Source of the DNA: Teichococcus aerophilus
GTDB taxonomy: Bacteria; Pseudomonadota; Alphaproteobacteria; Acetobacterales; Acetobacteraceae
Assembly: GCF_014490485.1 (NCBI RefSeq)
Contig: NZ_JACTVA010000038.1
Location: forward strand, 1-56,211
Direction of reading: 5' to 3'
DNA length: 56,211 bases
Numbering within the stretch: position 1 is the first letter of the stretch; the number at the start of each line of letters is the position of its first letter. Below, piece after piece: positions 8,999 through 17,461 of the stretch. Made by a program: the position numbers and the translations under genes. The notes under the pieces are model-generated. The model was not told the DNA's origin. It searched no databases and saw only the letters and a list, made by a program, of their open reading frames with translations.

Positions 8999-9946
8999 TT
9001 AGCGGCTGAGTTCCGCCACCGTCGTCACGCCGCCGGGCTGCGTCACGCCAGACTGCGCCACCACCGGGGCGGGGGCGCCCTGGTCGGCGGCGAAGCGCTG
9101 GCGCGCCTGCTCCAGCCACGCATCGTACTCGGCCTGCGGCACGGCCTTCACCACGATCGGCATGAACCAGTGGTTCTGGCCGCAGATCTGGTTGCACTGG
9201 CCGTAGAAGGTGCCGGCACGGTCGGCCCGGAACCAGGTTTCCAGCGTGCGGCCCGGGATGGTGTATTTCTGCACGCCCAGGCTCGGCACGAAGAAGCTGT
9301 GGATCACGTCCTGCCCGGTGGTCAGCACGCGGATATTCTTGCCCACCGGGATGACCAGGGGGTTATCGACGTCCAGGTTGCGCAACTGGCCCGGCTGCAG
9401 GTCCGCCGTGGCGACAGGGTAGCTGTCGAAGGCCAGGTTGCCGGCGTCGGGGTAGGCGTAGTGCCAGTACCACTGGCGGCCGGTGACGTTGATCGTCATG
9501 TCCGCGTCCACCGCCCGGTCCTGGTAGTAGATCAGGCGGAAGGAGGGGATGGCGATCACGATGAGGATCAGCACCGGCACCACCGTCCAGGCCACTTCCA
9601 GCAGCGTGTGGTGGCTAGTGCGGGACGGCACGGGGTTCTTCGAGGCCCGGAAGCGCCACATCACGTAGAGCAGCAGCACACCGACGAAGATGGTGATCGC
9701 GGTGATGATCCAGAGCACCAGCTGGTTGAAGTCGTGGATCGCGTCCTTCACCGGACCGGCCGCGGCCTGCAGGCCCATGGCCCAGTCGATGGGGGCGATG
9801 ACCTCCGGCGAGGGCGAGGTGCCGGGCGCAACGGCACCGGAGGCCTGGGCGAAGGCCGAGGCAGAGGTCAGGCCGAGGCCCAGCCCCGTTGCGAGCCCAG
9901 CCAATGCCAGGAAACCCGCGAAGCGCGAAACGTTCGACCGCCGCAT
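8999..9946 (-). CDS. ctaC: Cytochrome c oxidase subunit II
   Basis: 315 residues from ATG 9946, which gives a proper signal peptide ending at SASAFAQA; longer in-frame starts would put ~100 unlikely residues ahead of it. Two membrane helices (~75-97 and ~116-138) precede a cupredoxin domain. CuA ligands: His216, Cys251, Cys255, His259 and Met262. The ligand between the cysteines is Gln253 (CNQIC) where most subunits have Glu. The aromatic electron-entry stretch WYWHYAYP is at 159-166. First gene of the cox operon. Confidence 0.96.
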   Translation of the reverse strand: MRRSNVSRFAGFLALAGLATGLGLGLTSASAFAQASGAVAPGTSPSPEVIAPIDWAMGLQAAAGPVKDAIHDFNQLVLWIITAITIFVGVLLLYVMWRFRASKNPVPSRTSHHTLLEVAWTVVPVLILIVIAIPSFRLIYYQDRAVDADMTINVTGRQWYWHYAYPDAGNLAFDSYPVATADLQPGQLRNLDVDNPLVIPVGKNIRVLTTGQDVIHSFFVPSLGVQKYTIPGRTLETWFRADRAGTFYGQCNQICGQNHWFMPIVVKAVPQAEYDAWLEQARQRFAADQGAPAPVVAQSGVTQPGGVTTVAELSR

Positions 9947-10325
9947 TCCCAATCCCGTCCGCCCGTATCTCAAGCGCAGCGCCTCCATCCCCTCAAAGCC
10001 GAGGCGATGGCCACGTCTGCGCCACTCCCAATCCCTGACCGTCGCCGCACCGTACGACCCGGCCCTCATCCCCCCACCCTGCGATAGGGAGGGATGAGCT
10101 TTTGCCGGACCATAGTCGCCCCCCACCCGCCAGCACAAGTGAGGCTGGGCCATGCAGGCGGAGGAACGAGCCCGGCACACCGATATTTCGTTGCGTACAG
10201 AAGGCCCCGGGCCGGCGCCATACGTATAAGAAGCAGCCCTTGGGGCCCCGCGCATCAAGGCGACGGACTGGTGCCGGGCCCGACAGGCCGCCGGCGGTAC
10301 CCCGCATCGGCGGGGCCGCCCCGTG
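9947..10325 (-). promoter_or_regulatory. ctaC leader/promoter region with hairpins
   Basis: 379 bp without a gene. It must hold the cox operon promoter, though I cannot fix a -10/-35. A hairpin with 8-bp arms CTCATCCC (10065-10072) and GGGATGAG (10091-10098) lies about 120 bp before ctaC; on the plus strand it is followed by CTTTT. CCCCGC/GCGGGG at 10303-10318 forms a second hairpin just after the arsR stop and is a candidate terminator without a T-run. Confidence 0.45.
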
Positions 10326-10691
10326 TCAGGCCGGCGGGGCCGGGGTGGGCTCGATATCCGATTCGCCCTCGGCCACGTGGTCCACCATGTCAGCCAGCAT
10401 GGAGCGGATATGCGGGTCGGTGACGGCGTAGAGCACTTGGCGGCCTCGCCGCTCCGCCTGCAGCAGCCGGGCGGCGCGCAGCAGGCGCAGATGGTGGGAA
10501 GCCAGGCTGGCGGAGATGCCGATTCGCTCGGCCATTTCGCCCACCGGCGCGGGCTCGGCCAGGCAGGCGAGGATGATGCGCAGGCGGGTCGGGTCGCTCA
10601 TCAGCCAGAACATGCCGGCGAGCTCGACGACCTCGTCGTCATTCACCCGGCCGAGGGCGCCGGGGCCGTTGGGAAAGCGGGCGGAAGGCAT
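10326..10691 (-). CDS. ArsR family winged-helix regulator
   Basis: 121 residues, a normal ArsR length. The winged helix covers ~22-100: LMSDPTRLRIILACLAEPAP, then GISASLASHHLRLLRAARLL as the recognition helix and GRQVLYAVTD as the wing. The two Cys metal site of ArsR/SmtB (CxC near the recognition helix) is absent, so it is probably not a classical metal sensor. It begins 16 bp after the pmtA stop, so the two share a transcript and it may control pmtA or the adjacent cox operon; both are inference. Confidence 0.88.
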   Translation of the reverse strand: MPSARFPNGPGALGRVNDDEVVELAGMFWLMSDPTRLRIILACLAEPAPVGEMAERIGISASLASHHLRLLRAARLLQAERRGRQVLYAVTDPHIRSMLADMVDHVAEGESDIEPTPAPPA

Positions 10692-10707
10692 GGCCGCCCG
10701 CCCCGCT

Positions 10708-11454
10708 TCAGGCCGCCGGGGCGGTGTGCTGCACGGCCGCGGCGATCTGCGCGGACGGCGTATCGACGTTACGGACCTGCACCAGGGTGAACAGGCCGGC
10801 CGGCTGGCAGGGCTGCACCGAGTCGAGCTGCACCGCCTTCGGGTCCAGCAGGTCCGTCAGCTCGAAGTCCGGATGCCAGCCGAGGATGCGGGAGAGCGGC
10901 GCCATCGCGCGCTCCACCCACCAGCGGGGCCCGGCCTCGGCGGCGAAGTGGTTGACGAACAGCAGGTGGCCGCCCGGGCGCACCACGCGGCGCATTTCGC
11001 CGAACAGCTTCTTGGCGTCCGGCACCACGCTGGCGGTGAACATCGCCACCGCGATATCGAAGGAATCGTCGCGGAAGGCCATCGACTCCGCGTCCATCTC
11101 CAGAAGCCCGTCCACGTTGGGCAGCTTCTCGTTCCGGACGCGCTCATCCGCCTTCATCAACATTTCGCGCGACAGGTCGATACCGGTCACGCGCTTGTCG
11201 GCGCGGTAACGCGGCAGGGCCAGGCCGGTGCCGACACCGACCTCCAGCACCCGGTTGCCCGGCAGGCTGTTGACGGCCGCGACCGCGCGCCGGCGCCCGA
11301 AGGCGGAGACGCCGCCGAAGACCGCGTCATACATGTTGGCCCAGCGCCGATAGGCGTCGCGGACCGACTCCGCGTCCAGCGCCGCGCGCTTGTGGTCACG
11401 CAGCGTGCCGTCCGCCGTTCCCTGGTTCCGGGGTGCCTGAGTGATGCTGGCCAT
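10708..11454 (-). CDS. pmtA: Phosphatidylethanolamine N-methyltransferase-like SAM methyltransferase
   Basis: 248 residues from ATG 11454, preceded by GAGGACA. Class I methyltransferase: SAM motif I is RVLEVGVGTGLALP (68-81), motif II GIDLSREML and post-motif VRPGGHLLFVNHF. YDAVFGGVSAFGRRRAVAAV before motif I and the overall length match the Rhodobacter-type PmtA that methylates phosphatidylethanolamine three times to phosphatidylcholine. Ubiquinone methyltransferases share the fold, so the substrate is a family-level inference. No membrane helix; expected to bind the inner membrane peripherally. Linked to arsR. Confidence 0.78.
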   Translation of the reverse strand: MASITQAPRNQGTADGTLRDHKRAALDAESVRDAYRRWANMYDAVFGGVSAFGRRRAVAAVNSLPGNRVLEVGVGTGLALPRYRADKRVTGIDLSREMLMKADERVRNEKLPNVDGLLEMDAESMAFRDDSFDIAVAMFTASVVPDAKKLFGEMRRVVRPGGHLLFVNHFAAEAGPRWWVERAMAPLSRILGWHPDFELTDLLDPKAVQLDSVQPCQPAGLFTLVQVRNVDTPSAQIAAAVQHTAPAA

Positions 11455-11558
11455 GTCCTGTCCTCGCGCCGGCCATCCGCTAGCGCCTGCGGCCGATGGG
11501 CGCAAGCATGACTGTTGTTCGGCATCCCTGCCATGGGCGGTGGGGGGAAGGCTTGCGG

Positions 11559-12458
11559 TCATGGCGGGGCACCTTGCGGGCGTCGTTGCGGCAACGCTAC
11601 CAGAACGCCGCCGGAGGCGATAATGGCTGCACCGGCAAGCGTGAATCGATCCGGATCCTGCCCGAACACCAGGGCGGAGACGATGATGGCCCAAAGCAGC
11701 TGGGTGTAGGTGATCGGCGCCAGGACGCTGGCCTGGGCCCGGCTGAACGCCATGACCAGCAACCCGTGCCCGGCCGCCCCCAGGAACCCCAGCGCCACCA
11801 GCCCGGCCCAGACCCAGCCCGCCGAATGCGGCCCCGCCGTGCCAGGCCACTGCCAGATGAAGGGCTGCACCAGCGCCAGCAGCACCGCGCCGGCGACGCC
11901 TGTGTAAAGAATGGTCGTCCGCGGGTCGTCCACCGCCGCCAGCTTGCGCGTCAGGATCTGATAGACGGCATACAGCACCGCATTGGCCAGCGGCAGCAGG
12001 ATGGTCCAGTGCGGCAGCGGCCCACCGGTCAGGAACGGCGGCCGCAACGCCACCAGCACCCCCAGCAACCCGATGCTGACGCCGATCCAACGCCGGGCGC
12101 TGACCTTCTCCTTCAACCAGACCGCCGCCAAGGCCACCGTCATCATCGGCGCGGCGAAGCCCACCGCCGTGGCATCTGCCAGCGGCATGTGGGCCAGAGC
12201 GGCGATGAAGAACAGGCTGGAGATGGCCAGGCAGGCCGAGCGCACCGCCTGCGCGATGGGCGCCCGGGTGCGCCAGGGCACGCTGCCCGTCAGCACCTTC
12301 AGGGCCAGCGCCACGAAGGCAATGTGGAAGATAAACCGCACGAAGACCAACTGCGGCACGGGGTAATCCGCCGCCAGCAGCTTCCCGGTGGTGTCCATCG
12401 CGATAAAAAAGAAGAGGGCGACAAAGTTGAGGACGATGCCGGTGACGGTGGCGGACAT
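11559..12458 (-). CDS. EamA/DMT family transporter
   Basis: 299 residues from ATG 12458; an in-frame GTG at 12476 adds six residues and neither start has a strong ribosome site. Ten hydrophobic segments form two EamA repeats: the first opens with IVLNFVALFFFIAMDTTGKL, and the second begins after the ILTRKLAAVDDPRTT loop. This drug/metabolite transporter family exports amino acids or other metabolites; substrate not predictable. It resembles the two DMT genes at 47.4-49.4 kb. Element C lies upstream. Confidence 0.88.
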   Translation of the reverse strand: MSATVTGIVLNFVALFFFIAMDTTGKLLAADYPVPQLVFVRFIFHIAFVALALKVLTGSVPWRTRAPIAQAVRSACLAISSLFFIAALAHMPLADATAVGFAAPMMTVALAAVWLKEKVSARRWIGVSIGLLGVLVALRPPFLTGGPLPHWTILLPLANAVLYAVYQILTRKLAAVDDPRTTILYTGVAGAVLLALVQPFIWQWPGTAGPHSAGWVWAGLVALGFLGAAGHGLLVMAFSRAQASVLAPITYTQLLWAIIVSALVFGQDPDRFTLAGAAIIASGGVLVALPQRRPQGAPP

Positions 12459-12627
12459 GTTGGCGCCATCTTGCACCCCGCCGCCGACGACGCCAGGGCG
12501 ACCACGCGGAATTCATCCGGGAAGAAGGGATTGTTTCGCGGCGCGACCCGGGCGGGTTGGCGCAGCGTTCGTTCGGCAACGGCACCCTTTGCATTGAGCA
12601 GCTAGGGCTTGGCGCAGGTGGCGTGGA

Positions 12628-12866
12628 GGCCGGGGAAAGAAATCCCCGGACCCCTTCTTTTGTTTGCGAGTCTTGCCGGCGTGGCTGTTGAAGCGGGTGA
12701 GCTTGAGAGACGGCTGGGTGCGCCGGAGGTCCTAGACCTCCGGCGACTGACGGTTCAGCCCTCGTGGCTCATTGCGAACATCAGCAGCAGCGTGCGCTCT
12801 CAGCCATGAAGCGCTTCACCAAACTCGCAGAAAAAAGAAGGGGTCCGGGGAATTCTTTCCCCGGCC
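12628..12866. repeat. Paired-hairpin 3'-end element, copy C (239 bp)
   Basis: Occupies the gap between the SIMPL gene 3' end and the EamA gene 5' end (same strand). Hairpins 12630-12649 (one stem mismatch, AATCCCCGG instead of TTCCCCGG) and 12845-12864. Central palindrome 12721-12745 with arms CGCCGGAGGTC/GACCTCCGGCG. The asymmetric core is in the - orientation. The rest of the 12459-12949 gap shows nothing else. Confidence 0.88.
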
Positions 12867-12949
12867 TTCCCTCCCTCCCCGCCCCGCAAGCCACGAAGCC
12901 AAGGGAGGAAGCGGCAAGGTCCCCCTCCCCCGAAGGCGTCGCACACCCA

Positions 12950-13714
12950 TCAGCGGCGGGCGCGCAGCACCACTTCGCCCATGGCGGTCGAGCTCACGGT
13001 GACGTCTTCCGGTGCGCTGGCCGGGGCTGGGCTGCTCATCGAGGAGGCGGAGGCGCGCATCATGGCCAGGCGGGGCATGGCGACCGGGGGCGCGTCCAGC
13101 TGCAACTTGCGGATGCCGGCGACGTCCATGCCCAGTTGCTCGGCCACGGCGGCGGCGCGGCGGCGGAGGCTGTCGATGGCCAGCCGGCCGGCCTCCTCGC
13201 GCGCCGCCTGCTCGACGGAGCGGGAAAGGCTCCAGTCCAGCCCGTCCAGCGCCAGGCCCTGGGTCTGCAGGGCGCCGGCCAGTTCCAGCAGCCTGGCCGG
13301 CTCGGTGCCGCGCAGCACCAGGCGCTGGCTGGCGTTCCACTGGCGGGACTGCGGGTCGCGGTTGGTCCAGTAGCCACCGGTGGTGACCTGCACGCCCTGG
13401 GCCTCCCGCGCCCGGGTCAGGGCGGCCTGGATGGCGCGGTTGACCTGGGCCTGCACGGCGGCGGCGTCGGTGCCGCGGGCCTCGGATTTCAGGGAGGCCT
13501 GCACCTCGTCCGGCGCGCGGCGCACCTCGGCTGTCTCGGAGAGGGTGAGGACTGTCTCGGTCAGGGCGGCTTCGGCCTGGGCGGTGGGCGGAGCGGCGGG
13601 CGGCGCGCCCTGGGCCTGCGCGGCGGAGGACAGCACGGGAGGCAGGGCGATGACGCCGCAGAGCGCCGCGAGCGGCAACAGGGCGGGACGGGCGAAACGG
13701 CGCGGGGTCATCAT
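12950..13714 (-). CDS. SIMPL domain-containing (DUF541) periplasmic protein
   Basis: 254 residues. Signal peptide at 1-35 (two Arg, LLPLAALCGVIALPPVLSSA, cleavage near AQA). The body fits the SIMPL fold: TVLTLSETAEVRRAPDEVQA at the start of the domain, a helical middle with RAAAVAEQLGMDVAGIRKLQ, and a C-terminal V(T)VSSTAMGEVVLRARR strand. Bacterial members such as E. coli YggE are periplasmic and linked to oxidative-stress tolerance, mechanism unclear. AAGGAAAA precedes the ATG. It diverges from the LysR gene. Confidence 0.85.
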   Translation of the reverse strand: MMTPRRFARPALLPLAALCGVIALPPVLSSAAQAQGAPPAAPPTAQAEAALTETVLTLSETAEVRRAPDEVQASLKSEARGTDAAAVQAQVNRAIQAALTRAREAQGVQVTTGGYWTNRDPQSRQWNASQRLVLRGTEPARLLELAGALQTQGLALDGLDWSLSRSVEQAAREEAGRLAIDSLRRRAAAVAEQLGMDVAGIRKLQLDAPPVAMPRLAMMRASASSMSSPAPASAPEDVTVSSTAMGEVVLRARR

Positions 13715-14032
13715 GGTTTTCCTTACTGGCTCCTCTGGCAGGCCACGCGGGTGCGGCGTGCCGGATTGGTCTGTTCGTCGGGTTCGGGCTTTGGGCTGAT
13801 GCCTGGAAGCCGTCTCTCTCAGGTCCGGTCAGGCTGGGCGGCCGGCGTTCCAGCGCCGGGGTTCCCAACATGTCCGGCCGGGTTGTGGGCCACGTCCCGG
13901 GCTGCTGGGGCCCGAGGCGCCGTGCCGATGTGAGGAGCCGGAGGCCCGGCTTGAAGGGGCCCGGCAGCAGCCAGGGCTTGGCGCGGGGCGCCGGCATCGC
14001 CACAACAAGGGAAATCCCCTGATGAACAAGTC
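13715..14032. promoter_or_regulatory. Divergent promoter region, SIMPL protein / LysR regulator
   Basis: 318 bp between two divergent starts, so it must hold both promoters. LysR proteins commonly control the divergent neighbour, which would make the SIMPL gene a candidate target. No convincing LysR T-N11-A box or sigma-70 hexamers stood out in this GC-rich stretch. Confidence 0.4.
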
Positions 14033-14962
14033 ATGAGCCAGAGCGATCGCCTCCCTGACCTGAACCTGCTGCGCCTGTTCGTTGCGTTGATGGAAGAACG
14101 GCACGTCACCCGCGCGGGTGAGCGGCTGTTCCTCTCCCAGCCGGCGGCCTCCGGCGGGCTGAAGCGGCTGCGCGAGCAGTTCCACGACGTGCTGTTGGTG
14201 CGGGAGGGGCAGGAACTGCGCCCGACGCCGCGGGCGGAGGAACTATATGCCACCCTCGCCCCGCTGCTGGGGCAGATGATGGACGCCATCGCCGTCTCCA
14301 CGCCGTTCGACCCGGCGACGGACCACCGCACCTTCGTGCTGGGGTGCAGCGATGCCATCGCCTTCGCCCTGCTACCGCCGTTGCTGGACCGCTTCCGGCA
14401 GACCGCGCCGGGTTGCTCCCTCTCCGTCCGCATGGGCGACCATCACAGCCTGCCGGCGATGCTGGCAGCCGGCGAGATTGACACCGCCCTCGGCTACATG
14501 GGCAACGAGCTGCCAGCCAATGCGCGGATGAAGGTCCTGCGGCATTCCCGCTGGATGGTGCTGCGGGACGCCGCCACGCCTTCCGTCGCCGAGATGGACG
14601 CGTATTGCGCACGGCCGCACGCACTGATCTCGGTGCGCGGTGATCTGGAGGGCAATGTCGATTCGCTGCTGCGGAGCGAGGGACGCTCCCGCCGCGTGGT
14701 GCTGGGGCTGAGTTCGTTCTTCCTGCTGGCGGCGGCGCTGCCGGGGACGCAGATGATCGCCACCGTGCCGGATTTCGTCGCGCAGCGGCTGGCGATGCGG
14801 GCGGGGCTGCTGCTGGATACCCCACCGGTCACTATCTCCCCCACCCCGAACGCGCTGGCCTGGAACGGCTCCCGCGACCAGGACCCGGCGGAGCGCTGGT
14901 TCCGGCAGGAGGTGACGGCGGCAATGGCGAATGCGCTGACTCCACCAAGGGAACTGGTGTGA
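14033..14962 (+). CDS. LysR family transcriptional regulator
   Basis: 309 residues. N-terminal winged helix at ~8-68: LPDLNLLRLFVALMEERHVT, then AGERLFLSQPAASGGLKRLR as helix-turn-helix, followed by LLVREGQELRPTPRAEEL, all typical. The C-terminal ~210 residues are the periplasmic-binding-like effector domain; the DHRTFVLGCSDAIAFALLPP opening resembles the NodD/SyrM-type subgroup. The inducer is unknown. It ends 60 bp before a decayed hairpin element. Confidence 0.9.
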   Translation: MSQSDRLPDLNLLRLFVALMEERHVTRAGERLFLSQPAASGGLKRLREQFHDVLLVREGQELRPTPRAEELYATLAPLLGQMMDAIAVSTPFDPATDHRTFVLGCSDAIAFALLPPLLDRFRQTAPGCSLSVRMGDHHSLPAMLAAGEIDTALGYMGNELPANARMKVLRHSRWMVLRDAATPSVAEMDAYCARPHALISVRGDLEGNVDSLLRSEGRSRRVVLGLSSFFLLAAALPGTQMIATVPDFVAQRLAMRAGLLLDTPPVTISPTPNALAWNGSRDQDPAERWFRQEVTAAMANALTPPRELV

Positions 14963-15027
14963 GGCCGCATGCATCACGGTGCGGGATGCGCATCCAGGGC
15001 GGTTCGGTCTTGAGGTTGGGGGAAGAA

Positions 15028-15262
15028 GGCTGGGGACGGAATTCCCCGGATCTCTTCTTTCTTTTTGCCAGTTTTTCTGGAGCGGCGGCGGGAGCGTCGG
15101 GCTTCTCGGAGAGAGTCGCGACAAAAGCCCATCTTCGTTGGCGACGGACGGTCCGGTCCGGGTGCCCGTGACAACCTGCATGGCCCCAGTTGTGGTCACA
15201 GGTCCAACGCCAGCCGTCAGAAGCAAGATGGGGTTTCAGGAGAATTCCTTCCTTTGACCTTC
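15028..15262. repeat. Paired-hairpin 3'-end element, copy D (decayed)
   Basis: Follows the LysR stop. The left hairpin 15030-15049 is recognisable (CTGGGGACGGAATTCCCCGG) and is followed by the usual T-rich run. The right end (about 15222-15262) keeps AAGATGGGG and GAATTCCTTCC but has lost the pairing, and no central palindrome remains. The rest of 14963-15400 has no other feature I can support and contains the SCO1 gene promoter. Confidence 0.65.
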
Positions 15263-15400
15263 CCCTCCCGCGCAAGGCCGCACGCCGACCATCCCCAACC
15301 ACGCTGCTGTGGCCCGGCACCCGGCCCGTTAGTGCGATAAGGTCGCAACATTTCGGCCAGGACGGTTTCGCCGGGCTAAACCTTCGGCTAAGCATGACGC

Positions 15401-16081
15401 ATGCAGCGCGCCATTCGAATCCTGGTCCTTGTCCTCATCGTGGGCCTCGGCGCCCTGTGGGGGGTTGCGTGGTTCGGGCGCCAGCCGGGTGAAAGCCCGG
15501 GCGATTCCTTCCTGCGACAGGTCGCGTCGCTGACCGGACGCCAGCAGGCGCCCGCCGGCCCGCAGGTCGGCATGCAGTTGCCTGCCGGCGTCACGCTGGG
15601 TGGCCCCTTCCAGATGCAGAATCAGGATGGCCGTACGGTCACGCAGGCGGATTTCAACGGCCAGCTGGTCGTTGGCTATTTCGGCTTCACCTATTGCCCG
15701 GATGTCTGCCCGACCGAGCTGGGCAGCATCGCATCCGCGCTGGACATGCTGACGCCGGAGCAGGTGGCCCGCGTCACGCCGATGCTGGTGACGGTGGACC
15801 CGGAGCGCGACACCCCGGCCCAGCTGAAGAGCTATGTCAGCAACTTCCACCCACGCATGGTGGGCCTGACCGGCACGCCGGAGCAGGTGGCTGACATGGC
15901 CAAGCGCTTCCGTGTCTACTACGCCAAGGTGACGCGGCCGGAGATGAGCGAATATCTGATGGACCATTCCTCCTTCATCTACATCATTGGTGAAGGCGGG
16001 CGGGTGCGGGCCCTGCTGCGGCCGCAGTCTTCGCCGGAAGACATCGCCGCGGCCATCCGCGCATTGTTGCCGCAGGCCTGA
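15401..16081 (+). CDS. SCO1/SenC family copper chaperone
   Basis: 226 residues. N-terminal membrane anchor (~5-24), then a thioredoxin-like domain facing the periplasm. Copper ligands Cys99 and Cys103 lie in FTYCPDVCPTE and His189 in YLMDHSSFIYII; all three are intact. SCO proteins load the CuA centre of oxidase subunit II, so it should serve the ctaC product encoded 5 kb away. Weak ribosome site. Followed after ~90 bp by a small conserved gene. Confidence 0.94.
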   Translation: MQRAIRILVLVLIVGLGALWGVAWFGRQPGESPGDSFLRQVASLTGRQQAPAGPQVGMQLPAGVTLGGPFQMQNQDGRTVTQADFNGQLVVGYFGFTYCPDVCPTELGSIASALDMLTPEQVARVTPMLVTVDPERDTPAQLKSYVSNFHPRMVGLTGTPEQVADMAKRFRVYYAKVTRPEMSEYLMDHSSFIYIIGEGGRVRALLRPQSSPEDIAAAIRALLPQA

Positions 16082-16172
16082 TTCCAGGGCCTGCTCTTGC
16101 CAACCGCGGCGGACACGCCGCACCGATCGAGACGGCGCCGGTCCGCAGCCGGCACAAGGAGCCACAACGACC

Positions 16173-16463
16173 ATGACCGAGGACGAGTTCGAGGATCTGG
16201 CAGGCCGCCCGACGCCGCGCTCCGCCGCCACAGCCCCGAGCCCCCGGTACACGCGGCGGCTCTCCGACAAGATCCTGATCGCCTTCCACCAGGCCTGCGA
16301 CCAGGGCGACTACGAGATCGCCGAGGAGCTGCTGCGCATCCTGGAGCAGATCCTCACCCGCCGCCCGGTGGCCACCGATACCAACCGGCGCAAGAACCTG
16401 GAAAGCCTGGTGGCGGCGCATGAGCGCCTGTGGCTGCTGCGGCACCCAGAGAACGGGAACTAA
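16173..16463 (+). CDS. Small conserved alphaproteobacterial protein, function unknown
   Basis: 96 residues from ATG 16173, preceded by AAGGAG. An acidic, disordered N-terminus (MTEDEFEDLAGRPTPRSAAT) is followed by a helical core: RRLSDKILIAFHQACDQGDY, EIAEELLRILEQILTRRPV and a C-terminal RKNLESLVAAHERLWLLRHP. I recall the SDKILIAFHQACDQGD segment as conserved in Rhodospirillales hypothetical proteins. The paired helices resemble a TPR-like hairpin, but no function is known. No signal or membrane helix. Confidence 0.75.
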   Translation: MTEDEFEDLAGRPTPRSAATAPSPRYTRRLSDKILIAFHQACDQGDYEIAEELLRILEQILTRRPVATDTNRRKNLESLVAAHERLWLLRHPENGN

Positions 16464-16828
16464 CGAACGGCCGCGCCGGAACGAGGCTTAGAGGACGGCC
16501 AGGGAGGTATTCCCCGGCAAACCTGCGGGCCTGTTCCTTCGCTGGTGGGCGGACTGGCTGCGCGGGCGCCGCTTCATCGCTGCCACAGCGGCGCCCATCG
16601 CGTTTCCGGTCAAGCTGCATCCCGCAGCCAGCCCTCATTGCCCAGCCCGTTGCTCCGGGGCCGCCGTGGCTGCCCAGCGCAACGGGTGCGTTGTTCCCGC
16701 CCCAGCGCGACCCCGACATTTCGCACGAATGTAAATCGTGAATATGCTGTGGCGGCGCTTGCGGTCCAGCTTGACGCACGATCTCGCTCTGTGATTTCCT
16801 CTCTCCCCAAAGATGAAGAGGACGCAGC
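16464..16828 (+). promoter_or_regulatory. Peroxiredoxin promoter region with candidate operator
   Basis: 365 bp without a gene. At 16724-16740 there is a perfect 5-bp inverted repeat CACGA-N7-TCGTG in the only AT-rich patch, ~90 bp before the peroxiredoxin ATG. A possible -35 TTGACG is at about 16772, but no good -10 follows. The palindrome could be a redox-regulator site; that is inference. Confidence 0.4.
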
Positions 16829-17461
16829 ATGACCATCCAGCTCGGCCAGATCGCCCCGGATTTCGAGGCACAGACGTCCCAGGGTTCCATCCGCTTCCAC
16901 GAATGGGCCGGCCAGTCCTGGGTGGTTCTATTCAGCCATCCGAAGGACTTCACCCCCGTCTGCACCACCGAGCTGGGCGAGACCGCGCGGCTGAAGCCGG
17001 AATTCGACAAGCGCGGCGTCAAGGCGATCGGCCTCTCCGTCGATACGCTGGACAACCACACCACCTGGGACGCCGATATCGCGGAGACGCAGGGCACCGC
17101 CCTGAACTTCCCGGTCATCGCGGATGCGGACCGCAAGGTCTCCAGCCTCTACGGCATGGTGCACCCGGAATCGGACCCGAGCGTGACGGTGCGCACGGTC
17201 TACGTGATCGACCCGAACAAGAAGGTGCGGATGACCCTGGCCTACCCGCCCTCGGCCGGCCGCAACTTCGCCGAGATCCTGCGGGTGATCGACAGCCTGC
17301 AACTGACCGACAGGCACAAGGTGGCAACGCCGGTGAACTGGCAGCCGGGCGAGCGCGTCATCATCGTCCCCAGCGTGTCCAACGAGCAGGCGAAGGAGCA
17401 GTTCCCGCAAGGCTGGGAAACGCAGAAGCCCTACCTGCGCTGGGTGGACCTCAAGAACTGA
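16829..17461 (+). CDS. Peroxiredoxin, 1-Cys (Prx6) type
   Basis: 210 residues. The peroxidatic Cys45 sits in DFTPVCTTELGE (40-51), with Pro43 and Thr42 of the PxxxT/SxxC motif. There is no other Cys in the protein, so no resolving Cys; together with the extended C-terminal domain (GERVIIVPSVSNEQAKEQF) this is the Prx6 subtype. It reduces peroxides and needs an external thiol. GAAGAGGA stands before the ATG. Its stop overlaps the next start as TGATG, tying it to cysteine synthase, which fits a thiol-supply role. Confidence 0.93.
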   Translation: MTIQLGQIAPDFEAQTSQGSIRFHEWAGQSWVVLFSHPKDFTPVCTTELGETARLKPEFDKRGVKAIGLSVDTLDNHTTWDADIAETQGTALNFPVIADADRKVSSLYGMVHPESDPSVTVRTVYVIDPNKKVRMTLAYPPSAGRNFAEILRVIDSLQLTDRHKVATPVNWQPGERVIIVPSVSNEQAKEQFPQGWETQKPYLRWVDLKN

